A stretch of DNA of 26,887 nucleotides from Chara braunii (taxonomy: Eukaryota; Streptophyta; Charophyceae; Charales; Characeae). Position 1 is the first letter of the stretch, and every line of letters starts with the position of its first letter. Below the pieces are notes generated by a model. It had not been told where the DNA came from, made no database searches, and saw only the letters and a list, made by a program, of their open reading frames with translations. The stretch covers positions 1,383,466 through 1,410,352 of the forward strand of contig BFEA01000105.1 in the NCBI GenBank assembly GCA_003427395.1, read 5' to 3'. Position numbers and translations under genes: made by a program. Below, in pieces: positions 26,776 to 26,887 of this stretch.

Positions 26776-26887
26776 CCGTTTGAACGCCGTGAACGCGCGT
26801 TCACGTTCAATTCCACGTTTGAACGCGGGTTTAAATTCACGTTCAAAATTGAACGCCGTTTTTTTTTTTTTTTTTTTTTTTTTTTTT
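26776..26887. repeat. TTGAACG cluster with 18-bp palindrome and terminal poly-T
   Basis: Six GAACG/CGTTC motifs lie within about 80 bp. CGTGAACGCGCGTTCACG (26,788-26,805) is a perfect palindrome. The window ends in T29 (26,859-26,887). This may be the edge of an element that continues past the window. Confidence 0.7.

Overview
This is a gene-poor, repeat-rich stretch of nuclear DNA from the green plant lineage. The evidence is one chloroplast-envelope triose-phosphate/phosphate translocator gene, several decayed plant-type LINEs whose reverse transcriptase ends in a Cys/His zinc-binding domain, and two hammerhead ribozyme motifs. Long simple repeats and an apparently intronless translocator ORF suggest a streptophyte alga or early-diverging land plant (a charophyte such as Chara is my guess), but the genus cannot be proved from the sequence.

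Layout. 1-1,890: compound microsatellite, low-information DNA, then dispersed repeats (family Q, family P, and an A-tailed SINE-like repeat). 1,890-8,300: a train of retroposons, nearly all on the minus strand: a SINE-like copy, a long LINE with RT motifs A, B and C but many frameshifts, another A-tailed module, and a second LINE 3' end. 8,300-10,310: tandem duplications (periods about 209 bp, 140-155 bp and looser 60-80 bp). 10,510-11,330: a third LINE 3' remnant. 11,330-14,100: the only convincing host gene, TPT, on the minus strand, GC-rich and flanked by poly-G, GA and CCT repeats. 14,394-14,501: assembly gap. 14,890-17,600: CA, CTT, CTC, GAG and GAA arrays, with hammerhead 1 between two CA arrays. 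17,700-20,600: low-information DNA with a MITE-like element carrying a strong internal hairpin. 20,590-21,260: a 10-bp array, a roughly 103-bp minisatellite and hammerhead 2. 22,750-23,140: CAT-based higher-order repeat. 23,160-25,300: alternating AT-rich and GC-rich sequence. 25,300-26,887: second copy of repeat family P, then a TTGAACG/palindrome cluster running into poly-T.

Most noteworthy signal: two type III hammerhead ribozymes on the same strand 6.1 kb apart, sharing the 18-nt core CCTCCTGATGAGTCGGTG. The copy at 21,200-21,255 has all three stems and every core nucleotide intact. The copy at 15,060-15,115 keeps the core and stems I and II but has a damaged stem III. They look like members of one self-cleaving repeat family (retrozyme-like), although I see no paired LTRs. 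The host gene and the repeats do not form a functional operon or pathway; the rest is mobile-element debris around one metabolic gene.
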